Part shown: positions 54,485-62,831 of the stretch, one piece after another
Layout: each line of letters begins with the position of its first letter
Position numbering within the stretch: the stretch's first letter is position 1
Origin: Varibaculum timonense_A
GTDB lineage: Bacteria; Actinomycetota; Actinomycetes; Actinomycetales; Actinomycetaceae
Reading direction: 5' to 3'
NCBI RefSeq assembly: GCF_027694345.1
Contig: NZ_JAQEVU010000006.1
Coordinates: forward strand, 62,001-126,000
Length of the DNA stretch: 64,000 nucleotides
The notes under the pieces: generated by a model
What the model was told of the DNA's origin: nothing
Seen by the model: the letters and a program-made list of their open reading frames with translations, nothing else
Database searches by the model: none
Made by a program: the position numbers and the translations under genes

Positions 54485-55861
54485 TTATCCGATGATGGGG
54501 CGTTCTTCGGGCATTCTGATAACTCGGCGGCGCTCGCGCAGCGCGAGCGCCGCCGCGACCGTCATAGTACCAGTCCTACCAGCAAACATTAGGATTACTA
54601 GGGAATATTTTCCGATTATTGGTAAATCGGGGGTAATTCCGGTTGATAGTCCTACGGTGGCAAAGGCAGAGATTACTTCGAATCCGATTACGTCCATCGA
54701 GTAATCGGTTACTGACAGTAAGAAGAAGATTGCGGTCACAACGATTATTGCTCCCAGACCGGTAACTGCTACCGATAGGCGCACTACCGAGGGAGGGATG
54801 CGCCGATGGAATGCTTCCACATCCCGGTCGCCACGCGCCTCGGCAATTATTGCTAATATCATCACCGCCAGGGTTGATACTTTAATGCCACCGGCGGTAG
54901 AGGCCGATCCGCCACCGATAAACATCAACACATCTAATAGGAACCAGCTTCCTCTGGTCATTTGTCCCACGTCGATGGTGCTGATTCCGGAGGAACGAGA
55001 GTTTACGCCGAACAGGATGGAGGTTTGGAGAGAATCTCCGGTGCTCATAGCGGCGAATGTGCCCTGATTGTTCCATTCTGAGAACGCGATTACCACTGCG
55101 GTAACCACCCATACTGCCGTATAGGTAGTTATGGTTAGTTTCGAGTGCAAAGTTAAGCGATGGGGGGAACGCCAGTTCTCTTTTAGGTCTAGCATCACTG
55201 GAAAACCGAGGGCTCCCAGGAAAGTTCCGAGGATTATTGGGCTAACCATCCACCAGTCGCCAAGATGGGCTTGCATGCCTTCGGGGAGGTTGATAAATCC
55301 CGCATTGTTAAAGATTGATATTGATTGAAATAGGGCGTGCCAGATTGCTGAGGAAATGGACTCGTTTAGGGTTATAAACCGGGGAAGTAGAGCAATAAAA
55401 AGAATAAATTCACAGGTTAGAGAGGTTACTATCACGGTGCGGATAAGACCGCCAACTTTTCCGAGGGAGGCGGTTTTTTCGGTTGCTGCCAACATGCGTT
55501 GGGTGAGTCCAATATGGCGTGAGACCGCTAGCGCCAAGATAGATGCCAGGGTCATTACCCCCAGACCACCGATGTGAATTCCGAGGATAATTACTATTTG
55601 TCCAAATAGGGACCAGTACGAGGCCGTATTGACTACGGTCAGTCCGGTTACGCAAACCGCGGAGGTAGAGGTAAATATAGCGTCTACCAGGTTGGCGGGT
55701 TTTCCGGTCGTGGTGGCAATCGGTAAGGATAGCAACAAGGTCATTACCAGGATGATTGCACCGAAAAGTATTAGCACTAGGCGCGCGGGGGAGGTGCGGG
55801 CTAAGTGGTCTATTGATTGCTTAAATCTGGTGCGCTTGCTTTTGCGCTGTTGCTTTGCCAT
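54485..55861 (-). CDS. Potassium uptake membrane subunit (TrkH/KtrB type)
   Basis: 458 residues from ATG 55861 (AGGAGG upstream; GTG 55864 also in frame). It has four repeated M1-P-M2 units with selectivity-type sequences such as TSTSAVCVTGLTVV, FNNAGFIN, GVNSRSSGIST and AFATVGLSTG. It forms the K+ pore controlled by the RCK protein. The last codons contain a 15-bp GC hairpin at 54525-54555. Confidence 0.94.
   Translation of the reverse strand: MAKQQRKSKRTRFKQSIDHLARTSPARLVLILFGAIILVMTLLLSLPIATTTGKPANLVDAIFTSTSAVCVTGLTVVNTASYWSLFGQIVIILGIHIGGLGVMTLASILALAVSRHIGLTQRMLAATEKTASLGKVGGLIRTVIVTSLTCEFILFIALLPRFITLNESISSAIWHALFQSISIFNNAGFINLPEGMQAHLGDWWMVSPIILGTFLGALGFPVMLDLKENWRSPHRLTLHSKLTITTYTAVWVVTAVVIAFSEWNNQGTFAAMSTGDSLQTSILFGVNSRSSGISTIDVGQMTRGSWFLLDVLMFIGGGSASTAGGIKVSTLAVMILAIIAEARGDRDVEAFHRRIPPSVVRLSVAVTGLGAIIVVTAIFFLLSVTDYSMDVIGFEVISAFATVGLSTGITPDLPIIGKYSLVILMFAGRTGTMTVAAALALRERRRVIRMPEERPIIG
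54525..54555. terminator. Very stable GC hairpin inside the 3' end of the trkH-type gene
   Basis: The arms CGGCGGCGCTCGCGC (54525-54539) and its exact complement (54541-54555) are separated by one base; it would fold with a loop of five or so bases. It encodes part of the C-terminal ALRERRR stretch. No T-run follows on either strand, so a bidirectional roadblock rather than a classical terminator is more likely. Confidence 0.4.
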
Positions 55862-56090
55862 CACACCTCCTGTTTTTTAAGCGTATTTCTAGCAATCTAT
55901 CCTGCCTTGATATTAGCGCGCAGTTGCTAGTTTCGGTTAGGAGGAGCGGTAATCGTTTCTACGGGGTTATTTGGGGGTAGGGAAAACTGTTGTTTCGTCC
56001 TCGAAAAAGTTTATTTATAGTAAATGTTTCTTCAAGACATTGTAGATAACTTAAAACGTTAGTGATTTTTTAGTAAGCATCCTGTGACAG

Positions 56091-56120
56091 TTGAGAAAAG
56101 TGGGCTTCATGGGGTATTTT
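56091..56120 (+). promoter_or_regulatory. Promoter upstream of the BldC-like gene
   Basis: TTGAGA (56091-56096), 18-bp spacer, TATTTT (56115-56120), leaving a leader of about 95 nt. The rest of the 359-bp gap (55862-56220) is AT-rich and shows no gene or clear repeat. Confidence 0.5.
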
Positions 56121-56220
56121 TATAGATAGATGTCGAGCGCCCAGATTCTCTAGGTAAACGACTTAAAATTTGTAGACAGCCCCCAAACCGGCATGGATTA
56201 AAACTCAGGACGGAACAGTT

Positions 56221-56436
56221 ATGGCACAGGAGCAAGCTCCACGCTTCGTGACAGTGGCAGAGGTCGCGGATTTGATGCGCGTGTCCAAAATGACGGTTTA
56301 CCGCATGATTCACGCTGGCGATATTCCCGCAGTCAGGGTGGGTAAATCATTTAGAGTACCTACCGCTGCGGTAGATCAGATGATGGGGCAAGGTTTTGGC
56401 GATTGGGAACAGACCTCCGGCGTAGCCAATAGTTAG
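56221..56436 (+). CDS. BldC-like / excisionase-family HTH DNA-binding protein
   Basis: 71 residues dominated by a MerR-like winged helix: VTVAEVADLMRVSKMTVYRMIHAGDIPAVRVGKSFRVP, about residues 10-47. Size and sequence fit the actinobacterial BldC family rather than a phage excisionase. The following bS22 gene is the normal neighbour. Its regulon cannot be told from here. Confidence 0.88.
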   Translation: MAQEQAPRFVTVAEVADLMRVSKMTVYRMIHAGDIPAVRVGKSFRVPTAAVDQMMGQGFGDWEQTSGVANS

Positions 56437-56527
56437 TATCCGCTCAGGTGTTGTATAGTAGGGCAAGAAAAATACTCTCTGGTTTTATCTGCGCCCTGGG
56501 CGCACCAAGAAGCAAAAGGAGGGCCTA

Positions 56528-56626
56528 GTGGGCTCGGTTATTAAGAAGCGCCGCAAGCGCATGTCAAAGAAAAAGCACCGTAAACTGTTGCGTAAAACTC
56601 GTCACCAACGTCGCAACAAGAAGTAA
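56528..56626 (+). CDS. bS22-type ribosomal protein (AURKAIP1/COX24 domain)
   Basis: A 32-residue, extremely basic peptide from a GTG start with AAAGGAGGG 5 bp upstream. It begins MGSVIKKRRKRMSKKKHRK and ends HQRRNKK. This is the tiny actinobacterial 30S protein bS22. It is short and easily missed. A clear terminator follows. Confidence 0.93.
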   Translation: MGSVIKKRRKRMSKKKHRKLLRKTRHQRRNKK

Positions 56627-56640
56627 CGGCGGTAATAGTA

Positions 56641-56674
56641 AAAAATGGATTCAGGTAAGCCTGAATCCATTTTT
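56641..56674 (+). terminator. Intrinsic terminator after the bS22 gene
   Basis: A perfect 15-bp stem (56641-56655 with 56660-56674; arms AAAAATGGATTCAGG and complement), TAAG loop, T-rich 3' side followed by ATTTCT. Confidence 0.93.
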
Positions 56675-56853
56675 ATTTCTCGCCCCTGCAGGTCTGCTCG
56701 GGTGATAATACCCAATGAGCATTAGCCCCTCTTGGTATCTAATAGCGCCGCTAGTCCTTACGCTCTAACGCACTGTTGGTGACCAGTATTCTGCGTCCTC
56801 TTTGATAGGGCATAATTCTGGCTGACACTTCGGGACGGAGTCTACCTGGATAG

Positions 56854-56917
56854 ATACTCTAAGTGTCAGGCTTGTCGCCCTTAAGTGTCAGAAATAATTA
56901 TTTCTGACACTTCATTT
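56854..56917 (+). repeat. 64-bp palindromic promoter/operator block, left copy (upstream of fic)
   Basis: Contains AAGTGTCAG at 56861-56869 and 56883-56891 and its complement at 56904-56912; the 30 bp from 56883 to 56912 are a perfect palindrome. A promoter, TTGTCG (56872-56877), 17 bp, TAATTA (56895-56900), fits inside, with the -10 at the palindrome centre. The fic ATG is 15 bp after the block. A near-identical copy follows fic. Another CTGACACTT lies further left at 56822-56830. The gap 56675-56821 holds nothing recognised. Confidence 0.85.
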
Positions 56918-56931
56918 GTTAGGGTGGAGAT

Positions 56932-58260
56932 ATGAAAACTCCCGCGATGCCTCCTGACTATATTGAGGAGTTTGCCAGTGCCACAAAAACCCTCGGCGGT
57001 AATCTTGCTGCAGCCTTGGGGAAAAGCTCTCTTGAGCCCTATGACCCTTGGGATAAGTTTCGCCACCAAACCCCTCCCTTTGATTTAAATATTTCTCAAT
57101 GGTGGGGGATTGTTCGGTTGCAGCGGGAAAATAATGCAATCCCTATTGCCCTCAGGCAGCAGTCGGGAAGGCCCTTCCGTTATTGCCTTCCCGCTTTTAT
57201 TTCTCGAGAATGTTACTTCTTGGGTCAAAAGTTATCTAGTTTGGACACGAGCGTATCTTCGTATCAGCGTCACAAGTTCATTTACAACGGATTGACCGAT
57301 GAAGCCATTTATTCTGCCCAGTTAGAAGGGGCATCTACCTCGCGGCGGGTTGCCCGGCAGCTGTTGGAACAAAACCGTGAGCCTAAAGATATCAGCGAAA
57401 GAATGATAGTTAATAACTATTTGGCGATGGAGAATTTGCAGGACTTGCTGGATCGTGAGGCTACTCCCGATTTTATTAAAGACCTACACCGTACCGTTAC
57501 GGAGGGGACTTTAGAGATAGCAAGCGATGCGGGCACGGTACAGTCTGATCAGAATGACCGGGTAAAGATATTTGGAGACTCGAATCAGATTATTTATGTT
57601 CCGCCGCTGGCAAGCGAGTTACCTGCCCGAATACAGGAGCTGTGCGACTTCATAAATAATCCTGAGCCGTGGATGCACCCGCTGTTGAAAGCGATGGTTG
57701 TACATTTCATGATGGGGTATGATCACTATTTCGCTGATGGCAACGGGAGAACTGCACGATCCCTGTTTTATTGGATGTTGCTGAAAGCAGGTTTTCCGGC
57801 AGCCAGATTTTTGGTGGTTTCCTCATTACTAAAGCAAGCGCCTGCTCAGTATGCGCGGGCTTTTTTGAATGTAGAATATGACGACGGAGATCTTACGTAT
57901 TTTTTTATTTATCAGCTAAAAATCCTTTGCAGAGCTGTGGAGCATCTGGAGAAATACCTAGCGGATGATCGCCGTCAGGCGGCAGAGCTTAAAGAAGGGT
58001 TGAAAGATCGCGCCGACTTGAATAATCGGCAAATCGATATTTTGTTGGAATCTCGGGGGGAGCCAGAAATGCTGTGGACGGCGCAGATGGTGGCGGAGCG
58101 ATTCCGGGTGTCTCGTCCTAGCGGGCATGGTGACTTAAGTGGTCTGGAAGAGATGGGGTTTTTACGCAGAGGACGCAAAGGTCGCTGGGTTGTTTGGCGG
58201 GTAGTACCGGGGTGGGAAAAATGGCTCAGTTCGGGTTCCGGAGATGACCCTGACAGTTAG
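56932..58260 (+). CDS. Fic-domain protein (AMP-transferase type) with C-terminal winged helix
   Basis: 442 residues. The Fic motif HxFxDGNGR is intact as HYFADGNGRTARSLF near residues 267-281, so it should transfer a nucleotide (usually AMP) to a protein hydroxyl. Its inhibitory-helix motif is present within the same protein near residue 128 (SAQLEG, form [S/T]xxxE[G/N]), so it should be self-inhibited. The C-terminus (about 370-430: MVAERFRVSRPSGHGDLSGLEEMGFLRRGRKG) is a DNA-binding-like winged helix. The start follows GGGTGGAG. No antitoxin gene is adjacent. Two near-identical palindromic blocks flank it, a likely sign of autoregulation or duplication. Confidence 0.92.
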   Translation: MKTPAMPPDYIEEFASATKTLGGNLAAALGKSSLEPYDPWDKFRHQTPPFDLNISQWWGIVRLQRENNAIPIALRQQSGRPFRYCLPAFISRECYFLGQKLSSLDTSVSSYQRHKFIYNGLTDEAIYSAQLEGASTSRRVARQLLEQNREPKDISERMIVNNYLAMENLQDLLDREATPDFIKDLHRTVTEGTLEIASDAGTVQSDQNDRVKIFGDSNQIIYVPPLASELPARIQELCDFINNPEPWMHPLLKAMVVHFMMGYDHYFADGNGRTARSLFYWMLLKAGFPAARFLVVSSLLKQAPAQYARAFLNVEYDDGDLTYFFIYQLKILCRAVEHLEKYLADDRRQAAELKEGLKDRADLNNRQIDILLESRGEPEMLWTAQMVAERFRVSRPSGHGDLSGLEEMGFLRRGRKGRWVVWRVVPGWEKWLSSGSGDDPDS

Positions 58261-58282
58261 AAGGGCGGTATTACCTGGTAAA

Positions 58283-58346
58283 ATACTCTAAGTGTCAGGC
58301 TTGTCGCCCGGAAGTGTCAGAAATTATTATTTCTGACACTTCATTT
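58283..58346 (+). repeat. 64-bp palindromic promoter/operator block, right copy (after fic)
   Basis: Matches the left copy at 61 of 64 positions by eye (differences: TT/GG after CGCCC, and one A/T in the centre). AAGTGTCAG occurs at 58290 and 58312, and the complement at 58333. Similarity continues weakly upstream (TACCTGG in both). TTGTCG (58301) and TTATTA (58324) keep the promoter spacing. It lies 152 bp before the dehydrogenase ATG at 58499. An extra dyad TTCAACA-N11-TGTTGAA follows at 58379-58403. Confidence 0.85.
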
Positions 58347-58498
58347 ACTTTGTTTACGTGACAGTTATTCGCTCATGGTTCAACAAATCTGCTAGCTGTT
58401 GAAAAACGCACTGCGCCAGGGGTCTGGGAATGAAACACGCTTTAGGGGGTAAGCCGGAAACCGATAGGATTAGGCACAGAAGTGACGAAAGGCGAATC

Positions 58499-61400
58499 AT
58501 GGGTATCAAAGCAGGTGACTACCATAGATTTCGCTCTATCTTGCGCGAAAAATTTCGCGGAGAACTCCTAGATTCCCGCGCTGACCGTGCCGTCTATGCC
58601 ACGGATTCCTCAAACTATCGGATTCCTCCCAAACTTATTGCCTGCCCATTAGATCAAGACGATCTGCGGATACTGCTGCAGGCTGCTCGGGAATGCCGGG
58701 TAGCAGTGACGGCGCGGGGAGCAGGTACCTCGTGTGCCGGAAATGCGATTGGCCCGGGAGTAGTAATCGACTACTCGCGCCACTTGAATCGAATCATAAA
58801 AATTAATCCCGAAAAGCGTTATGCCATCGTAGAACCAGGGGTAGTCCAATCCCAGTTACAGCAGGCGGCCGCGGAATACGGCTTACGATTTGGACCCGAT
58901 CCGTCTACCTCTTCTCGCTGCACCATCGGCGGCATGATTGGTAACAATGCTTGCGGGCCGCACGCCACCGCCTATGGGCGCACCTCCGATAACGTTTTAG
59001 AGTTGCGGTTAATCGATGGGTTAGGGCGCGAGATTATCGCCGGGCAGACCCCGCAAAATGCCGGGTTAGCTCCCCTGCAAGATTCGTCCTCGCAAAGCGA
59101 AGAAATCAAACAAATTCCCGGCTTAAAATCCCTGGTAGAAGCTAATCTAGCTACTATCCGTACCGAGTTTGGACGCTTTGGGCGGCAAGTATCTGGTTAT
59201 TCCCTGGAACACCTGCTACCAGAAAATGGCTGTGCCCTCGCCCCTTTCCTGACTGGAACCGAGGGTACTTTGGGGGTTCTCACTCAGGCAACCGTGCGCC
59301 TCGTACCGCTTCCCAAAGCTCCCGTGCTGGTAGCGTTAGGTTTCCCCGATATGATTGCCGCTGCCGCCGCCGTACCTAAAATCCTGCCCTTAAAACCCCT
59401 GGCAGTGGAGGGTATGGATGCTCGGCTAGTGGAAGTAGTGCGCAAACATAAAGGCTCGGGCGCAGTCCCAGATTTGCCCCAAGGTAGCGGCTGGCTACTG
59501 TGCGAGGTCGGCGGAGAAGGTCTAGATGAGGACGCGACTATGCGACGGGCGCGCGAACTCGCAGCGGCCTCCGGGGCGAGCGGGAATGCAGTCATGATTT
59601 ATCCTCCCGGCACCGATGCGGCTGCTCTCTGGCGGATTCGCGCAGATGGAGCGGGACTGGGAGGACGAACTCCTAAAGGTGACCAGGCCTGGCCAGGTTG
59701 GGAGGACGCGGCAGTACCACCTGAAAATTTGGCCGCCTATTTGCAGGATTTTCAAAAGCTGCTAGGAAAGTTCGGGTTGGATGGGCTGCTCTATGGGCAT
59801 TTTGGGGACGGATGCGTACATGTACGGCTCAATATGCCCCTGGGAAGTGCCGCGGGACTAGGTAAATCGCGAGATTTCTTATTTGCCGCCGCGCAGCTAG
59901 TCGGAAAATACGGTGGTTCTATTTCCGGGGAACACGGGGACGGTCGGGCGCGTTCTGAGCTGCTGCCCGAGATGTATTCCCCCGAAGCCGTAGGTTTATT
60001 TTCGCAGGTGAAAGCCTTATTTGATCCTGAGAATCTGATGAACCCTGGGGTATTGACCGGCCCAGCAGGTCCGGATGGGGTGGCAGAAAACGTACGGCGT
60101 ACCCAGGCACACGCCCTGAAAGCAAACCCGGAAGGTTTTGCTTTTTCCGAGGACGCCGGCAGCCTTACCGACGCTTTCCATCGATGCACCGGGGTGGGAA
60201 AATGCCGCGCCGATAACAGCGCGGCTGGCGGATTCATGTGTCCTTCTTTCCAAGCAAGCCAGCGGGAACAGGACGCTACTCGCGCCCGGGCGCGTATCCT
60301 GCAAGAAGCCACCAATGGGGGACTAATTCACGGATTGTCAGACCCCGAAATCTGGCAGGTGCTGGATTTATGTCTTGCGTGTAAGGCTTGTTCTGCGGAT
60401 TGTCCTGCCGGGGTAGATATGGCAAAGTGGCGAAGCGAAACCTTATTCCGGCGCTACCAGGGACGGCCGCGTCCGCTTTCCCATTATGCCTTGGGATGGT
60501 TGCCGCGTTGGCTGCGGCTGATGGCAAAGATTCCGGGAGCGGCGCAACTGGCTAATTTGGCTACCAAGATTCGCCCGCTAACCCAGGTGGCGCTAAAGCT
60601 GCTTCACCTGGATACTTCTCGTGCTTTGCCACGATTTGCTACTCGTTCTTTAGAAAAACAGTATCCTAAGCGTCAAATAGGGGCAGGGAAAAAACGGCTT
60701 CCCATGTCAGCAAAAATGCGCACTACCTCGTCTTCAACCTCTAAACCTGTGGTGATTTGGGCAGATTCATTTTCGCGGGGACTAGACCAACGCGGAGTCA
60801 AAGCCGCAGTTAGACTGCTCAGTGAGGCAGGCTGGCAGGTGTTTTTGGCGCCCCCAGATGCTTGCTGCGGGCTGACCTGGATTACCACCGGGCAACTTAA
60901 AGGGGCACGCAGACACCTCGAAAGACTTCTTGAACGTTTGGGGCCGCTTGCCGCTAATGGAATCCCGATTGTGGGAATTGAGCCCTCATGTACCGCGGTG
61001 CTACGAGATGACCTCTTAGAACTCCTCCCAGCTGACCCACGCGCCCTAATGGTTAGGGAAGCTACCTTTACTCTTGCGGAATTCATAACCACTAACTGTC
61101 CCGACCTGCGCTTACCTGACCTCACCGGGGTGAAAGTAGTCGCTCAACCGCACTGTCACCACTATTCAGTAATGGGCTGGGAAGCCGATCGCGCCCTAAT
61201 CGAGAAAACTGGCGCGAATCTGGTGGAACTGCAAGGTTGCTGCGGCATGGCCGGAAATTTCGGAATGGAAGCTGCCCATCACCAGATGTCGTTGGCGGTA
61301 GCCGAGCACGCCCTCCTACCCCAGTTAAAAGCCAACCCGGACGCTGTCTTCTTGGCGGACGGCTTTTCTTGCCGCACCCAAGCAGAAACTTTAGCTGGTC

Positions 61401-61501
61401 ACGGCGGTGTTCACCTGGCGCAGCTACTATCAGCTCCCAGCGCCACCGCTCTAAAGAACGCTACAAAACGCGCCGGCACGTCCTCAGAAAATAAATCTTA
61501 G
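58499..61501 (+). CDS. Large FAD and Fe-S oxidoreductase (D-lactate/glycolate dehydrogenase type)
   Basis: 1000 residues from ATG 58499 (AAAGG upstream); ATG 58430 is in frame and would add 23 basic residues. The N-terminal half is an FAD_binding_4 module (TARGAGTSCAGNAIG, GGMIGNNACGPHATAYGRTSDN) with the FAD-oxidase C domain (GHFGDGCVHVR). The middle has two Cys clusters for 4Fe-4S (CTGVGKCRADN...MCPSF and CLACKACSADCPAG). The C-terminus has CCG-type motifs (CCGLTW, CCGMAGNFGM). The layout fits quinone-linked D-lactate dehydrogenases of the Dld3/GlcD-GlcF fusion kind; D-lactate or glycolate/2-hydroxyacid is likely. The fic-linked repeat lies in its promoter. Confidence 0.9.
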   Translation: MGIKAGDYHRFRSILREKFRGELLDSRADRAVYATDSSNYRIPPKLIACPLDQDDLRILLQAARECRVAVTARGAGTSCAGNAIGPGVVIDYSRHLNRIIKINPEKRYAIVEPGVVQSQLQQAAAEYGLRFGPDPSTSSRCTIGGMIGNNACGPHATAYGRTSDNVLELRLIDGLGREIIAGQTPQNAGLAPLQDSSSQSEEIKQIPGLKSLVEANLATIRTEFGRFGRQVSGYSLEHLLPENGCALAPFLTGTEGTLGVLTQATVRLVPLPKAPVLVALGFPDMIAAAAAVPKILPLKPLAVEGMDARLVEVVRKHKGSGAVPDLPQGSGWLLCEVGGEGLDEDATMRRARELAAASGASGNAVMIYPPGTDAAALWRIRADGAGLGGRTPKGDQAWPGWEDAAVPPENLAAYLQDFQKLLGKFGLDGLLYGHFGDGCVHVRLNMPLGSAAGLGKSRDFLFAAAQLVGKYGGSISGEHGDGRARSELLPEMYSPEAVGLFSQVKALFDPENLMNPGVLTGPAGPDGVAENVRRTQAHALKANPEGFAFSEDAGSLTDAFHRCTGVGKCRADNSAAGGFMCPSFQASQREQDATRARARILQEATNGGLIHGLSDPEIWQVLDLCLACKACSADCPAGVDMAKWRSETLFRRYQGRPRPLSHYALGWLPRWLRLMAKIPGAAQLANLATKIRPLTQVALKLLHLDTSRALPRFATRSLEKQYPKRQIGAGKKRLPMSAKMRTTSSSTSKPVVIWADSFSRGLDQRGVKAAVRLLSEAGWQVFLAPPDACCGLTWITTGQLKGARRHLERLLERLGPLAANGIPIVGIEPSCTAVLRDDLLELLPADPRALMVREATFTLAEFITTNCPDLRLPDLTGVKVVAQPHCHHYSVMGWEADRALIEKTGANLVELQGCCGMAGNFGMEAAHHQMSLAVAEHALLPQLKANPDAVFLADGFSCRTQAETLAGHGGVHLAQLLSAPSATALKNATKRAGTSSENKS

Positions 61502-61592
61502 AGTCAGTCTCGGCGCGGAAACGAGTGTCTCAGCGGATATCCGTGACACAATGGAGTAAACATCCTTAAGAAAAGCAGGGAGCGGTGAATCG

Positions 61593-62822
61593 ATGGCACT
61601 TTTTGAACTGGAATCTGGTCGCCTAATACCGGCACAGTTTGGCACGCCGGTAGGGCATGGATTAGAGATGGATGTGCTGGAATCTATCCGCTCGCAGGTG
61701 CTAGAGGTAATTGATCGTCCTTTGTTTCCGGTTGCATGGGCAGGAAACGATGGTCAATCTGGAACTGGTCCGCATTCATTGACCGCGCTAGATGCCTCTG
61801 GTCAGGTTGTTTCGGTAGAAGTGCTCTCTCGACTAGACCCGGTGAGTTTGGTAGCGGCGATTTCTCGTCTCGGGCAGGTATCCGGGCAAGGATGGATGGA
61901 TTTAGCCAGTCAATATCCCGGGGGAGTGCAAGCTTTCCAAACCGGCTGGGCAGAGTTCCGCGAAGCCATGCCCCCCACCACGCAACCAGGTCCTCGGTTA
62001 ATCCTGGTGGTAGGAGAAATAGATGAGGCTTGCTATTCGGCGCTCGGGGTGTTGCGCAGTTCCGGTCTGGAAATCCATCAGGTTTCTTCGCGACAAATGT
62101 CCAATGGGAGACGCTTTTTAGAGGTCGCGCAGCTCACCCCCAGCAATATCAGCTACGCGCATCCCCAGATTGGGGGACATCGTGCCCCAGCTCCGCAGAT
62201 TTCTTGGCATATTGATGACAATGCTGCTTGCGCTGAAGACCCAGAGATTACCCTGGTTCCGCCTGCCCCGCCGGTTCCTCCAACTGTTTCCGAGGACGAG
62301 AGTGATACTGAGGTAACTTCAGATGCGGATAATGGGCAGGGGATATCAGAGTCTACAGAGTTAGATACCCCGGAAAACCGGGTTGCTGCTGCTGAAGAGC
62401 GCCCCGGTGAAGAAGATGCTCCTGGTGGAGACGATAATGCCCAAGGTTTAGAGAGTCACGAAGTACAGGCACAATCAAACGAGCCGGTCAGCGAGATAAA
62501 GCTGCTGCAAAAAGATGCCGAAGGCTTGCAATCTATTTCTTCACTGGTGGGACAAGACGCAGTGCTGCTGTGGTCAGATAATCGCGGACGGATTTGCGAA
62601 GCTCTCCTGAAGGAAGAGGGCGTTATTGACCCTGGGGACGGGCAGCTCACCGATCAGGTTCAGACAGCATTTGAAAAGGTCGGAGGGGATAGCTCCCTAG
62701 ACGGCTGGGAGGTCTTTCGAATTGGGAATCTGCAAGGTCCGTCCTTGGCGGAAGCTATCGCCGAGGTTAATACCGAAATTGAACGCAATTCTGCTCCACA
62801 CCAGAGAAAACATGGTCATTAA
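61593..62822 (+). CDS. Conserved actinobacterial hypothetical protein with acidic middle
   Basis: 409 residues. The N-terminal domain (about 1-195) looks folded: MALFELESGRLIPAQFG, then SLTALDASGQVVSVEVLSRLD and a central LILVVGEI strand. Residues about 210-300 are Glu/Asp-rich and disordered, and about 300-409 are a second folded region resembling the start of restriction-like or winged domains. I do not recognise the family's function. GGGAG lies 9 bp before the ATG. It is 9 bp upstream of the hydrolase gene, so they are co-transcribed. Confidence 0.7.
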   Translation: MALFELESGRLIPAQFGTPVGHGLEMDVLESIRSQVLEVIDRPLFPVAWAGNDGQSGTGPHSLTALDASGQVVSVEVLSRLDPVSLVAAISRLGQVSGQGWMDLASQYPGGVQAFQTGWAEFREAMPPTTQPGPRLILVVGEIDEACYSALGVLRSSGLEIHQVSSRQMSNGRRFLEVAQLTPSNISYAHPQIGGHRAPAPQISWHIDDNAACAEDPEITLVPPAPPVPPTVSEDESDTEVTSDADNGQGISESTELDTPENRVAAAEERPGEEDAPGGDDNAQGLESHEVQAQSNEPVSEIKLLQKDAEGLQSISSLVGQDAVLLWSDNRGRICEALLKEEGVIDPGDGQLTDQVQTAFEKVGGDSSLDGWEVFRIGNLQGPSLAEAIAEVNTEIERNSAPHQRKHGH

Positions 62823-62831
62823 AGGGAAAAG

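Noticed and set aside
54405..54704. A 99-codon plus-strand frame between trkA and trkH
   Set aside because: Most of it is antisense to the trkH-type coding region, with no ribosome site or recognised pattern.
56221..56436. Phage excisionase for the small HTH gene
   Set aside because: No integrase or phage gene is near, and the gene is followed by the bS22 gene in the usual actinobacterial order for a BldC-like regulator.
58430..58498. ATG 58430 as the dehydrogenase start
   Set aside because: The added 23 residues are basic and unlike the family's N-terminus; ATG 58499 has AAAGG at good spacing. It remains possible.
56675..58500. Classical toxin-antitoxin or insertion element around fic
   Set aside because: No antitoxin, transposase or integrase is present, and the inhibitory motif is inside the Fic protein itself. 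The flanking blocks are direct copies with palindromes, not terminal inverted repeats of an IS.
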